Below are positions 37,006 to 46,585 of a stretch of DNA of 64,000 nt, piece after piece (position 1 is the first letter of the stretch; each line of letters opens with the position of its first letter). Made by a program: the position numbers and the translations under genes. The notes below the pieces were generated by a model that saw only the letters and a program-made list of their open reading frames with translations, was not told the DNA's origin and did not search any database. This DNA comes from Anaerolineae bacterium (GTDB lineage Bacteria > Chloroflexota > Anaerolineae > Aggregatilineales > UBA2796): NCBI GenBank assembly GCA_019637555.1, contig JAHBVK010000005.1, positions 62,001-126,000 of the forward strand, read 5' to 3'.

Positions 37006-39146
37006 CAACCAGCGCAACGGTGCAAGTGACGCCAGACGGTTTGCTGATCGGCGGCGAACTGATGCCGCTGTACAGTGGCAGTGTGCATTATTGGCGGCAC
37101 GAGCGCAAAGATTGGGACAATGTGCTGGCAAATGTGCGCCAGATGGGTTATCGTTTCCTCGATACTTACTTCCCATGGACAGTACACGAGATCGAGCGTG
37201 GGCGCTTCGACTTCGGGGAGATCGATCCGCGTAAAGATGTCGCCGCTTTTCTAGAAGCGTGCCGCAATGCCGGTTTGTACGTGCTGGCGCGTCCGGGTCC
37301 ACACATCAACGCGGAACTGCCGACTATCGGATTTCCGCCGCGAGTGCTGGACAATCCGGCGGTTCAATCGCTAACGGCGACTGGCGCACCAGCCGTGATC
37401 CCTGTTGTTAACACGCCGTTCATCGCGCCGAGCTACGCCAGTGAAGCATTTTATGAGGAGGTGGGAGTCTATTTCGATGCACTCGCACCGATCCTCAAGG
37501 AACATCTCTATCCGGCGGGCATGATCGTGGCGGTGCAAGCAGATAACGAGATGTCGTTCTGCTTCCGAATGCGCTGCTACGACCTTGACTATAATGCGGA
37601 TGCGGTGGCGCTGTATCAGCGTTGGCTGGCGGAAAAATATAGTGATCTTGCCGAACTGAATAGAGCTTACGGCACCTCTTATGCCACTTTCGCTGAGATC
37701 GACGCTCCCCGCGAGTTCAACGCCAGTCGCCGCGCCGACTTGCCGTATTACCTAGATTGGGCGGAGTTTCAGGAATACTACATTCACTACGGGCTAAATC
37801 GTGTCCGCGTGATGCTGCAAGAGCGCGGCTTAACGGGCGTGCCTTACTACCACAACTATCCCACCTTTTACCCTGAAGCGCCGTTCCGCATGGCGGCATT
37901 AGAAAAGGATTTCGACATCGCGGGTGTAGATGCCTATCCGCGAGTGTCGCAGTATCCCGCCGTCAAACGGGGATCGCAGTTCACCTCGACGATGAGCCGC
38001 TTGCCTTTCATCCCAGAGTTCGGATCGGGCGTGTGGGCTTGGTACCGCCCATTGAGCGTAGAAGATCAGCGGTTCAATATGCGTGCCACGTTCATGCACG
38101 GCATCCGTGCGATCAACTATTACATGCTGGCGGATCGGGATCGCTGGCTGAACTGCCCATTACTCAACGATGGCACGCCGCGCCCTGATCATTTCGCGGT
38201 ACATCAAACATGGAATGAGCAGCTTCAGCGCTTGCGCTGGCACAAACTACGCCCGCAGCGCGATGTGCTGATCCTAACACCGCGCATCTACGAGCAGCTT
38301 CGCTACGTCGCCATTGACGCGGGTATCCCCTATGACTGGATATTTTCGTTCTACGTGCCCTTGCCTAACGATCTATTTGCGTCGGAGCAAACTTTCGGCG
38401 GGCGCGACCTGATCCAGTTGCAGTTGCCAGCGTGGATCACGGCGCTGCGGCAGGCGCTGGAAACGTTGGGGGTTCCCTATGCGCTCGGTGATAGCGATAT
38501 TCCGCTGACAAAACTTCAAGATTATGCGGCGGTGGTCGTACCAACATTTGAGTGGATCGATGCCGCGCTGTTGGACAAGCTGGATCGCTATGCACAGGCA
38601 GGCGGACACGTGATCTGCGGACCGCGACTGCCAGCACAGGATGTGTATGGTCAGCCACTGAATCACTGGAACATGCCAGCCGCCGAAGTGAGCGGACAGC
38701 GCATCCAACTTGGCGCAGACTTATGGCTCAACGATGCCGACCTGTGGCAGCACTCCAGCGATCAAACTGCACTGGCGCCATTTGCGACGCAAATCCAGCG
38801 TGATCAGGGTGATGTGACGCTAATCACAGGCGCTTTGCCAACGGTTGGTGAAGTTGAGGCAACAGCATACAGCCATTACGCAGCGGTGCTGCTGCCGATC
38901 TTGCAGCAACTTGGCATTGTTCAACGCTGGCACTCGGACAATCCGGCATTGGATGTCACGGTCTTTGAGGGTGAAGGGCGGCGTGTGGTCTGCGTGGCTA
39001 ACGCAACCGCGACAATACAACAGGGCGAGATCAGCGTTCCTGAAGCGGCAACGTGGCGCGATATTGATACGCAGCAGCAAAGTAGTGGAACGCTCAAGGT
39101 GAAAATGGATGCATGGGCGATCAAAATCTGGGAGATTTCGGCATGA
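37002..39146 (+). CDS. GH35/GH42-like beta-galactosidase
   Basis: A 714-residue protein of the GH-A clan. SGSVHYWRHERKDWDNVL near residue 25 and VLARPGPHINAE (94-105) are typical of GH35. The acid/base pair is in QADNEMS (Asn182, Glu183), and the nucleophile is in FIPEFGSGVWAW (Glu339). The C-terminal half has a flavodoxin-like segment (about 400-570), as in GH35/GH42 relatives. No signal peptide. It shares the fold with the enzyme at 1651-3990 but differs considerably in sequence, so the two probably have different substrates. It overlaps neighbours on both sides by four bases. Confidence 0.82.
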   Translation: MTTSATVQVTPDGLLIGGELMPLYSGSVHYWRHERKDWDNVLANVRQMGYRFLDTYFPWTVHEIERGRFDFGEIDPRKDVAAFLEACRNAGLYVLARPGPHINAELPTIGFPPRVLDNPAVQSLTATGAPAVIPVVNTPFIAPSYASEAFYEEVGVYFDALAPILKEHLYPAGMIVAVQADNEMSFCFRMRCYDLDYNADAVALYQRWLAEKYSDLAELNRAYGTSYATFAEIDAPREFNASRRADLPYYLDWAEFQEYYIHYGLNRVRVMLQERGLTGVPYYHNYPTFYPEAPFRMAALEKDFDIAGVDAYPRVSQYPAVKRGSQFTSTMSRLPFIPEFGSGVWAWYRPLSVEDQRFNMRATFMHGIRAINYYMLADRDRWLNCPLLNDGTPRPDHFAVHQTWNEQLQRLRWHKLRPQRDVLILTPRIYEQLRYVAIDAGIPYDWIFSFYVPLPNDLFASEQTFGGRDLIQLQLPAWITALRQALETLGVPYALGDSDIPLTKLQDYAAVVVPTFEWIDAALLDKLDRYAQAGGHVICGPRLPAQDVYGQPLNHWNMPAAEVSGQRIQLGADLWLNDADLWQHSSDQTALAPFATQIQRDQGDVTLITGALPTVGEVEATAYSHYAAVLLPILQQLGIVQRWHSDNPALDVTVFEGEGRRVVCVANATATIQQGEISVPEAATWRDIDTQQQSSGTLKVKMDAWAIKIWEISA

Positions 39147-39958
39147 CGACGGTACACAACAACGCAGCAAATGACATCACTGCTAAGAAACCCAGCAGTG
39201 TGCTTGGCATCATCGCGCCGGATACCCGCGTTTTCAATCTCGATCCGCTGCAATGGCAGCGCTGGTTCGATTTGCTGTTCAAACCATTACGCACGGCTGA
39301 TGGCTTGTATCTGCTGCATGACGAAGGTCGGCTATTGGGTGTCACGCCTCATTACGCACGACATAAGCTTCAAGTACCCGATGTGATCGCTGATCCAGCG
39401 GAACTGGCGAAGCAATTGTATCAGCAGTGGGGACGTGGACCGGTGGCGATTGTGGATCGGCAGTCGCTGCGGAATTGGTTCGACCAATTTCAGCGTGAGT
39501 TCAGCGCCGATGATGATATTTTCTCGCTGCTGCTTAAAGCGAAAGACCTGTATCTGGAAGCATCGGGGCTAACCCTGTTTCCCAATCCCATCGGCGGTTG
39601 GGCAGATGTCGCGCCGGAGTTCATCTCCACCGTCACGCGATCTCTCGCGCCAGCGGATACGCCGTGCTCAGTGGTATTCGCTGCTTACGATGGGACGGAA
39701 CTATGGGCGAGTGTGCTGCTTGGCTTTGAGAATGGTTTTCTGAAAGCCCTGACGACGCTGCCAATGGGGTACGATGTCGACTGGCACAGTGATTATCAGC
39801 GGCTGTTACCCCTTGCTGCAGACTTATATGCACCCGCTGTTGCTGGAATCTTCTGCCAGCGCGAAACCCTGACCAAGTTAGGCATCAGCCCGCAAAGCTG
39901 GTCGCAATGGCTGGCGGCAATTCAGCGTAAAGAAGTGATCTACGTCAGTAGTCGGTAG
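39143..39958 (+). CDS. Unrecognised cytoplasmic protein coupled to GH35
   Basis: The start at ATG 39143 gives an ATGA overlap with the GH35 stop and 271 residues; the frame otherwise opens at 39113 inside that gene. I do not recognise a family. It has no signal peptide or membrane segment. Visible features are a segment rich in Trp and Leu (about 23-45, LDPLQWQRWFDLLFKPL), a central stretch ADDDIFSLLLKAKDLYLEAS, and a C-terminal mixed part with SVVFAAYDGTELWASVLLGFENG. As the last gene of the importer-hydrolase operon it may have a regulatory or enzymatic role in the same pathway. Confidence 0.7.
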   Translation: MTTVHNNAANDITAKKPSSVLGIIAPDTRVFNLDPLQWQRWFDLLFKPLRTADGLYLLHDEGRLLGVTPHYARHKLQVPDVIADPAELAKQLYQQWGRGPVAIVDRQSLRNWFDQFQREFSADDDIFSLLLKAKDLYLEASGLTLFPNPIGGWADVAPEFISTVTRSLAPADTPCSVVFAAYDGTELWASVLLGFENGFLKALTTLPMGYDVDWHSDYQRLLPLAADLYAPAVAGIFCQRETLTKLGISPQSWSQWLAAIQRKEVIYVSSR

Positions 39959-40104
39959 ATTCGCAGCAAGTCGATTCGCTGATGGTTGTTCGCCATCTCG
40001 CTCTACTGCTCGGATTTTGGTTGGCTGCATTTCAGGCGTGTTCCTGTTAGAGTCGGTACGCGAATCTAGATGCCGTTGCCTATTTCCCAAGAGCAGTGAG
40101 ATAG

Positions 40105-41439
40105 ATGACTCAGCCAAAATTTCTTTCCAACCCAAGCGCCGAAGAAATGCCACGTTCTGCCGATGTGGTGATTATTGGCGGTGGTCCGGCGGGGACGGCG
40201 GCGCTGTGGGCGATTGAACGATTCGCGCCGGGAACGCGCACTGTCTTGATCGAGAAAAGTGATCAGTTAGGCGCGGGGAGTTCGCTGGCTTCGCTGGAAA
40301 ACTTCCGCACCTGCTGGCCCGCCTTATGTTTGGCGAGGCAACTGGCACGCAGTGTCGAAGTCTTTCACAACGCGGATGAATATTTAGGTGAAGGCGCAGC
40401 GGAAGCGATTGCTATCAAGCAGCAGGGCTATCTGTTCGTTGCGTTCAACGAACAACAGGCAGCGGGGTTGAAATCCGACGTACAGCGCCTGCACGAGATC
40501 GGGTTACCGCATATTGAATATCTTGAAGGCACAAAAGTCGCTGCTCGTTTCGGTTGGGTAGGCGAGAAAGTGATCGCCGTCAAGTACGATCCGACGGCGG
40601 GATGGCTGGACTCAAACGCCCTGATCTACCGTTACGCAGCCAGCACACGATCCGCGCAAATCTTGTTAGGCATCGCGGACGTGCAAATCTGCGTGGAGAA
40701 TGGGCGCGTAGTCGGCGTGCAGACGCCACAGGGCAAGATCGCTACTGATAAAGTGTTGATCGCGGCGGGCGCGAGTTCTAAAGCAATCGGACGTACTGCT
40801 GGCGTGGAACTGCCGATCCTGCTGCGTCCACGCCAGAGCTTTACCACAGGTTGGCGACACGAAATGTTCCCTCCCGATGCGCCGATGATCATCAGCGCCG
40901 CTCCTCATCCGCATGTTCGACCGGAAGCGCGGGATGGTGCTATCTTCGCGTGGGAGTACAACTGGCAGAACAAGTATGCAGGCGCAGAATATGGCACGAA
41001 TAGCCAGCACGACGCGATCACTGAGCCGTTATATCCAGTACAGCGTCTCAAAGATCCCCGCTTTCCCTCGATCACGCTGGCACTGCTGGCACGGCAGTTC
41101 GGGCACAAAGACGGCACGGGATTCGCTGATCCGCGCTACCTACGGGGTATCTCTCACAACATCGGTTATTACGTCTACCGTGATGAAAATGCGGCTTATC
41201 GGCTGGATGCAGAAGGCAACAAACAGCCTTATGACAGTGAACGCGCGATCATTGATGCGGTGCCGGACGTAGGCGGATTGTATATGTCGGTGGCGCACGT
41301 TGGGCACGGGATCATGAGTTCTCCCGCTGCCGGAGAGATCGCCGCAAGTAGGCTACTGGGATTGCCGCTGCCCGATCCGATCTTCGAGCAGTTCGGTCTG
41401 GCTGCAAATTGGGTGGAATATGACGAGGGCGTGCTTTAG
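40105..41439 (+). CDS. FAD-dependent oxidoreductase (DAO family)
   Basis: A 444-residue protein with the N-terminal dinucleotide-binding fold VVIIGGGPAGTAALWAIERF (residues 14-33) and the acidic end of the second strand VLIEKS. A later VLIAAGASSKAIGRTAGVEL and a C-terminal GHGIMSSPAAGEIAASRLL block are typical of glycine/D-amino acid oxidase and sarcosine dehydrogenase relatives. Such enzymes oxidise secondary or primary amines with FAD; the substrate here is unknown. It is 146 bp after the sugar operon, with a weak ribosome-binding site (GAGATAG), and converges on the ABC exporter operon with only 2 bp between. Confidence 0.82.
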   Translation: MTQPKFLSNPSAEEMPRSADVVIIGGGPAGTAALWAIERFAPGTRTVLIEKSDQLGAGSSLASLENFRTCWPALCLARQLARSVEVFHNADEYLGEGAAEAIAIKQQGYLFVAFNEQQAAGLKSDVQRLHEIGLPHIEYLEGTKVAARFGWVGEKVIAVKYDPTAGWLDSNALIYRYAASTRSAQILLGIADVQICVENGRVVGVQTPQGKIATDKVLIAAGASSKAIGRTAGVELPILLRPRQSFTTGWRHEMFPPDAPMIISAAPHPHVRPEARDGAIFAWEYNWQNKYAGAEYGTNSQHDAITEPLYPVQRLKDPRFPSITLALLARQFGHKDGTGFADPRYLRGISHNIGYYVYRDENAAYRLDAEGNKQPYDSERAIIDAVPDVGGLYMSVAHVGHGIMSSPAAGEIAASRLLGLPLPDPIFEQFGLAANWVEYDEGVL

Positions 41440-41441
41440 TG

Positions 41442-42305
41442 TTAGCTTGATCGAAGCAGTAGATAAGCATCTTCTAGCGTTGGAGCGACTGGCTGGCGCT
41501 TAATGCCCTTAGGGGTGCTGCCGACTACTCGCATCACAACTCGATCCTGCTGCTGCGATAGACGACTGACCGTGCAATGCTCAAGCATGGATGGTAAGTC
41601 AGCCGCTGCAACTTCAAGCTCGCAAACTTTTCCGCTGGCAAGTTGGCGCAACGATTCCACCGCGCCATGAAAGATCATCGAGCCGTCGTTAAGCACGATC
41701 ACAGTTTGTGCCATCTGTTCCACTTCGGTGGGCACATGGGTGCTAAAGATCGTCAATTGACCGCTGCGTTTGTGTGCATTGATCAGCAGTTGGCGCACAC
41801 TCTCCTGTTCGGGCAAATCCAAACCTCGGAACGGCTCGTCTAGCAGCAGCAACGGTGGTTCGCCCAGCAGCGCCTGCGTGATCCCGATCAAACGGAGTTC
41901 GCCACCGGAAAGACGATCTAGTGGTTTACTGGCTATTTGTTCCAGTTTCAATTTTCTCAGCAATGGCGGAATACACTGCGCATCGATCTGTCGCACACTG
42001 GCGAGGTAGCGTAGTAGTTTTATTGCTGTCATGTTGGCAGGCAGATCAAGGTCTTGCGGCAAGTATCCAATCTGGCGGCGAAGCGGCGTTAGATCGCCGT
42101 GATAAGCGTGTGCGCCAAAGCTTGCCCAGCCTATATCAGGCTTGATCAGCGTTGCCAGCAAGCGCAGCAGTGTGGATTTGCCAGAGCCGTTGGGACCCAA
42201 GATCGCCGTGACGCCGCTGTTCGCCGCCGAAAGTGAGAGATTGAGTCGCGCGAGGGCAGTGATGCTGCCGAATGATTTGTTGATCCCACGCAGCACTAGT
42301 TCCAC
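41442..42305 (-). CDS. ABC transporter ATP-binding protein
   Basis: A 287-residue ATPase with Walker A GPNGSGKST (near 38-46), Q-loop YLPQDLDL, signature LSGGELR (near 130), Walker B LLLLDEPF and H-loop STHVPTE. This is the layout of ABC-2 export ATPases. A C-terminal extension of about 60 residues follows. It is the last gene of the exporter operon and overlaps the membrane protein gene upstream by 10 bp. Confidence 0.88.
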   Translation of the reverse strand: MELVLRGINKSFGSITALARLNLSLSAANSGVTAILGPNGSGKSTLLRLLATLIKPDIGWASFGAHAYHGDLTPLRRQIGYLPQDLDLPANMTAIKLLRYLASVRQIDAQCIPPLLRKLKLEQIASKPLDRLSGGELRLIGITQALLGEPPLLLLDEPFRGLDLPEQESVRQLLINAHKRSGQLTIFSTHVPTEVEQMAQTVIVLNDGSMIFHGAVESLRQLASGKVCELEVAAADLPSMLEHCTVSRLSQQQDRVVMRVVGSTPKGIKRQPVAPTLEDAYLLLRSS

Positions 42306-43195
42306 AGCGAGTCTTCCCTTAGCAGTAAGTTATTGAGGAAAAATCGCCCTGACCATCGGAAGATCAGTAGAGAGACGACGATAAGAATGACAGAGGCGAG
42401 CAAGATCGTGTTGGAAGTGCTCACTTGAGACAGAAACCAGCGAGATGCGATCTGAATCAAGTCACCCGTAGACTGCTCGGCACGGGTGATCTCTTGCCAG
42501 CTCGCGATGACCAATCCGATCCATGTGAGTATGGGGGCAGTCAGCCCGATAAAAGCACCGCAGCGTAAGGACAGATACAGGGCAACACTGGCGATGCCCA
42601 GCATTGGTCCGAACCAAGCGATCAGCAAGCGCCACAAGATCACACCCGGCGCATTTGCCCAGATCAGGCAGAGTAAGACCAAGGCGATGATGCTGTTAAT
42701 GGCTAGCACTAGAACCAGTCGAGCATAGAGAAGCTCGATTGGACGCACCGGACTTAGCTGCTCTAACTCCCATAATCCGCGCGTGGCGGGGCGGAAGGCA
42801 TAGGCGACAGCAGCCGTCGTTAGTACAGGGGCGGCGTAAATGAAAGCAAGGATGAGCAATCCGTTCTCTTGCAGCAACGCCAATATAAGTCCCAGCGCAA
42901 AGACCAAGCCGCTGGCGAGCCAGAAGGCAGGTTCAAAGAGAGCCGCTTGTGTATGCACAAGGCGCAGCCAATTTTGTAGGCTGAAGGTAGATTGTTTGGC
43001 TACCCGCCCCTGCAACAATGGCGTTAGAGTCGATAGCAGCTTCGATGGATCAGGTGCTCGTGGAGTCTCGGAGGTGGCGAGGTACTGCGCCACTTCGGTG
43101 AGATCGCCAAGTTCGGTCTGCTCAGCAATGCTTAAGCCCTCAAAAAGGCGATCTTTGTCGTTTAAATTGTGTGGTTCAGTGTGAAGTTTGGTCAT
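42296..43195 (-). CDS. Membrane protein with soluble N-terminus, possible anti-sigma/ABC-2 permease hybrid
   Basis: A 299-residue protein. The first 87 residues are soluble and predicted cytoplasmic; about six membrane helices occupy residues 88-290. The soluble part contains LGDLTEVAQYLATSETPRAPDPSKLLSTL, which resembles the short helical segments of anti-sigma and ECF-associated proteins, though without a zinc-binding HxxxCxxC. It starts immediately after the ECF sigma factor stop codon, the position normally held by an anti-sigma factor. The membrane part resembles ABC-2 type permeases. I infer it may both form the exporter channel and restrain the sigma factor; this is a hypothesis. Confidence 0.6.
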   Translation of the reverse strand: MTKLHTEPHNLNDKDRLFEGLSIAEQTELGDLTEVAQYLATSETPRAPDPSKLLSTLTPLLQGRVAKQSTFSLQNWLRLVHTQAALFEPAFWLASGLVFALGLILALLQENGLLILAFIYAAPVLTTAAVAYAFRPATRGLWELEQLSPVRPIELLYARLVLVLAINSIIALVLLCLIWANAPGVILWRLLIAWFGPMLGIASVALYLSLRCGAFIGLTAPILTWIGLVIASWQEITRAEQSTGDLIQIASRWFLSQVSTSNTILLASVILIVVSLLIFRWSGRFFLNNLLLREDSLWN

Positions 43196-43765
43196 CTAGA
43201 CTTTCTCCCGCTGCTGTGCTGCACCTGCACTAACAGCCAACAGCGCTTTCAAATAGCGCAACGCGTGAAACAGACGACTCTTGACTGTCCCTGCTGCTGC
43301 GCCCGTAATCTCAGCGATTTCCTCGACTTTGAGATCGTCATAGAAGCGTAGAATGAGGACTTCCCGATGTTCTGGCGACAATCGCTGCAAAGCAGAAGAC
43401 ACTTCATCTCTTTCAGTGTTATCGATTGCTAGCTCGTCCAGCGCGACGGGATCAACGATGTCGAACATCAGGGACGGCGACTCCTCACGTTGGACGTAGG
43501 CAGATCGAAAGTGATCGTGGGCGAGATTGCGGGCAATGGTATAGAGCCATGCCTTGAAGTGATCCGGCGGCTTGCCTTGATGTGTGATCAGCCGCGTGAA
43601 GGTCTCTTGCAGCAAGTCTTCAGCAGTAGCGGTATCACCGATCTGACGATAGAGAAAGCGAAACAAGGGAGCGTTGTAGCGATTGATCAACGCAGCACAG
43701 GCTTCGCTATCTCCACGCAGCAGACGGCGGTAAAGCAATTCATCCGTTTCCGCTGGTATCATCAT
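43196..43765 (-). CDS. ECF-type RNA polymerase sigma factor
   Basis: A 189-residue sigma factor with region 2 (about residues 24-88; LFRFLYRQIGDTATAEDLLQETFTRL, FKAWLYTIARNLAHDHFR) and region 4 (about 122-172; LSPEHREVLILRFYDDLKVEEIAEITGAAAGTVKSRLFHAL). The acidic linker (about 95-120) is normal. The ATG overlaps the preceding membrane-protein stop by ATGA (43762-43765), and its own stop abuts the next start. It thus lies fully inside an ABC exporter operon, and an ECF-type promoter at 47523-47548 upstream of the first gene suggests the sigma factor drives its own operon. Confidence 0.9.
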   Translation of the reverse strand: MMIPAETDELLYRRLLRGDSEACAALINRYNAPLFRFLYRQIGDTATAEDLLQETFTRLITHQGKPPDHFKAWLYTIARNLAHDHFRSAYVQREESPSLMFDIVDPVALDELAIDNTERDEVSSALQRLSPEHREVLILRFYDDLKVEEIAEITGAAAGTVKSRLFHALRYLKALLAVSAGAAQQREKV

Positions 43766-44448
43766 CGCAAGGCGTCCTGAAACGTTGTCCCTGAACGGCT
43801 ACGCACATTGATATAACCGTTCAATAGCAGAAGTCCACATCCTAGCGCCGCTAACAGCGCACGATTATTCGCGTAGCTGATGTTGGTGGCATCCGGAGAC
43901 CCGAGGCGTGTTTTCATGAACAGATAGATGGACTGTGTGAGTGTGCCTTGAGTATAGTAGTCGAAGCCCCAATAACCCATCACCACCGCGGCAACGATCC
44001 AGTAGTTACGAGTGAGATTGCCCACCAGCAACGCCACACTAAGTAGGTAGAGGCTGGGCGCAACTGCAGGCGCGACCACTTCAGCTATATCGAATTCGCC
44101 GTAGGCGATGCGGAAGCTAAGGACACCGATCAGCGCCATAATCCCTATCCAGACCATCCCTGCCAGCGTTCGCATCAGCGGAAGTTGCCACGACGATTCG
44201 GGATAGCTGCGGCGCAAATCCGCGAATCCGGCTTCATGCTCCACGACCATCAGATGAGCAGTGGCAAGCCCTCCCGCTAGTGGTAGCAGCAGTTCAAATG
44301 CCGAGGTTATTTGCTCGATCTGAGCGGGCTGCCGCTGCCACATGACGTACAAAATCAGGGCGTAGAGTGGCAGCAAGAAGGCTGGCAAGATCATGGTCAT
44401 GTCGAAGACGACTCGCAGATCATAGTACAAGCCGGGTCTAGTTGGCAT
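43762..44448 (-). CDS. ABC-exporter-associated membrane protein
   Basis: A 228-residue protein with about six transmembrane helices (first at 18-36, MILPAFLLPLYALILYVMW; last near 200-215). No enzyme motif is seen. It has the size and helix layout of an ABC-2 type permease subunit. It overlaps the upstream large fusion gene by 11 bp and the sigma factor gene by four, so expression is tied to both. Function beyond membrane subunit is inferred from context. Confidence 0.65.
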   Translation of the reverse strand: MPTRPGLYYDLRVVFDMTMILPAFLLPLYALILYVMWQRQPAQIEQITSAFELLLPLAGGLATAHLMVVEHEAGFADLRRSYPESSWQLPLMRTLAGMVWIGIMALIGVLSFRIAYGEFDIAEVVAPAVAPSLYLLSVALLVGNLTRNYWIVAAVVMGYWGFDYYTQGTLTQSIYLFMKTRLGSPDATNISYANNRALLAALGCGLLLLNGYINVRSRSGTTFQDALR

Positions 44449-46585
44449 GAGCCGCCTCCTGCAACCAGCCGAACAGCGCCTCAGGAGTTAACGCCAGCAC
44501 ATCGGATTCATGCGCCTGCACTTGCGCCAACGCCTTGACAACGCCCGCATCTCCCTGCGCTTGGTACAGATCGATCAGCGCCAGCGCGACTTGATCGGCA
44601 GTAAAGGCGACGGTTGGCTCACTGCCGGGAGCATAGTAGGTGAAGGTGGGATGCTTCTTTTGTTCCTCTTGCGCCGCGATCACTGCCGCTTTCATCGCTG
44701 CTGCGTCGCCATTCGTGCGCCGATATGCCTCGACGTAGATAGAGATGCCGTTGAGTAGTATTGAGCGATCCGTAGCAGGGCGACCTGACGTTGTGCCCCA
44801 ACTATCGACGATTCCGGTTAGCTGACTGCCGGGCCAGAAGCCCGCAACGATAGGGCTGACGAACAACTCGGCGCGATCAAACAGGTCGTTATAGCGCTGA
44901 TCAAGGGTTTGCAAGAAGGAGGGCGTCGTTGGGATCAGCACCCAACCATCGGTGATCTGTCGCCCCTGAGGTATTAGGGGTGACGTTCCCGTAGCCAAGA
45001 TGATGACGTGCTTAAACCCACCGTTAGGGAATAAGTGGCGCACGCTTTCGATCAGCGGTGGATAGAGCTGCTCTACGGTAACCGACACAGTGGCATCATC
45101 TCTGGCTGCGTAGACCGTGATCTCGCCAACTTCTTTGCGTACCATGCGCGGTGAACCGACCAGCATCGCCCACTGTGCTGAATCAGCTTCAAAGGTTCGT
45201 TCAGCGGTCAATGGCAAGTTGGAGGCAAAAGTCATCTGATCCGCGCCAAGTATGGTCAGGCGAAAATGCGATGCCCCATCACCGAGAAATGAGGCAGGCG
45301 TGTAGAAGCCTGCCACGAAATGCCCCGGCAGCGGATACCACGCGATGTTGAACGATAAGCTGACGCCGAATTCCTTGATGAAATCCTGCGCTACGGGGAT
45401 AGTGCCGTACAGATCGGTGTTCCAGAGCGCACTACGGTAGGTCAATTCGAGCTGTAGTTCAGCACCCGATTGCAGAGGATCGGGCGGTGTGATGGTGAGG
45501 AAATCGCCATCCCGTGTGTAAGGCAGATTCGCCTGTGTGATCTGCAAATCGTGATGCAGCGTCAGCGGTAGTGAGGCTAAGGCAGCATCGGTGCGATTGC
45601 GGATCGTGAGCAGCGCGTGGAACTGCGGACTCGCCAGATCGCTGAGATCAACGGTCAGATCGTAAGTGGTGATCGCTTCAGGGGCATCGGCAGGGAGAAT
45701 GAAGGACTCGTGTTTCTGTTGATAGGCACTGAGTTTTTCCGCATCTTGTGCTTGCGCTTCAGCAACAGTAGAGGAATAACCGATCCCTGCGAACAACGCC
45801 AGCGCGATTGCAGCTACTGAAGCCAATGCCGCCAGCGGTGACAAACGGCGGAAACGGCGCTGAATCTGACGCAAGGCGATCCAACTGATGACGGCGACGA
45901 GCAGACTCGCATAGAATAGGTAGAACCACGAAGGTAAGTCGCCAGAGATGCCTGCACCGAAAATCTCCGAGTAGAGAGGTGGCGATCCGTTGCCGCTGAA
46001 GTTGAGCAGTTGAGCAAAAGGCAGCTTCATACCCATCAGCATGTTGGGCACGATCAGCATACCAACCCATCCGGCTGCCAGTATGGGGTACAGCCAGCGC
46101 CGAGGACCAAGCAACCCTAGCAGCAGCCACGTTAGCGCCGTCGCAAAGCCGAACAGGATGCCACAACGCAGAACGAACAGCGGCGCACTGGCGAAGAAGG
46201 ACCCGGCGGGACCAACCAACCAAGCAATGATCAGTGGTTCAACCACGAAGGCGACAATCGCTAGTGTGCAAGCCAGCCAACGTCCTAGCGTCACTTCCGC
46301 GCTGGTGGGGAAACTCTCCTCCAACGCCTCGAACTTAGCGCGAACACTGCGTGCCGCGCTTGCTCCTGCCACAAACAACGTGACAGCAGTTATCATGGTT
46401 TGCGTGACCAGCCGTAACGATCCCTCAAGCAGATATTCCGCTGTGAGTCCGCGCTGCGATCCCAGCGAAGCATAGAGCATCGCTAGCCAGCCCACATGCA
46501 GCAGTGGATAAACCCACGTCAGGCAAAGTAAGCGCAGTTCCAGCCGGAAGGCAGCGAACAACCGTGATAGACTCAGATTACGCAT
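44438..46585 (-). CDS. ABC-2-type membrane domain fused to degenerate M1-peptidase-like domain
   Basis: A 715-residue protein. The first 285 residues have about seven membrane helices like an ABC-2 permease. From about residue 300 (AITTYDLTVDLSDLASPQFHALLTIRN) it resembles the N-terminal saddle and following part of M1 family aminopeptidases. The zinc motif HExxH and the GAMEN motif expected of active M1 enzymes are not present in the C-terminal half, so peptidase activity is unlikely as encoded; a peptide-binding or scaffold role is possible. Similar permease-M1 fusions are known in other exporters. It overlaps the ATPase gene upstream by 8 bp. Confidence 0.7.
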   Translation of the reverse strand: MRNLSLSRLFAAFRLELRLLCLTWVYPLLHVGWLAMLYASLGSQRGLTAEYLLEGSLRLVTQTMITAVTLFVAGASAARSVRAKFEALEESFPTSAEVTLGRWLACTLAIVAFVVEPLIIAWLVGPAGSFFASAPLFVLRCGILFGFATALTWLLLGLLGPRRWLYPILAAGWVGMLIVPNMLMGMKLPFAQLLNFSGNGSPPLYSEIFGAGISGDLPSWFYLFYASLLVAVISWIALRQIQRRFRRLSPLAALASVAAIALALFAGIGYSSTVAEAQAQDAEKLSAYQQKHESFILPADAPEAITTYDLTVDLSDLASPQFHALLTIRNRTDAALASLPLTLHHDLQITQANLPYTRDGDFLTITPPDPLQSGAELQLELTYRSALWNTDLYGTIPVAQDFIKEFGVSLSFNIAWYPLPGHFVAGFYTPASFLGDGASHFRLTILGADQMTFASNLPLTAERTFEADSAQWAMLVGSPRMVRKEVGEITVYAARDDATVSVTVEQLYPPLIESVRHLFPNGGFKHVIILATGTSPLIPQGRQITDGWVLIPTTPSFLQTLDQRYNDLFDRAELFVSPIVAGFWPGSQLTGIVDSWGTTSGRPATDRSILLNGISIYVEAYRRTNGDAAAMKAAVIAAQEEQKKHPTFTYYAPGSEPTVAFTADQVALALIDLYQAQGDAGVVKALAQVQAHESDVLALTPEALFGWLQEAAHAN

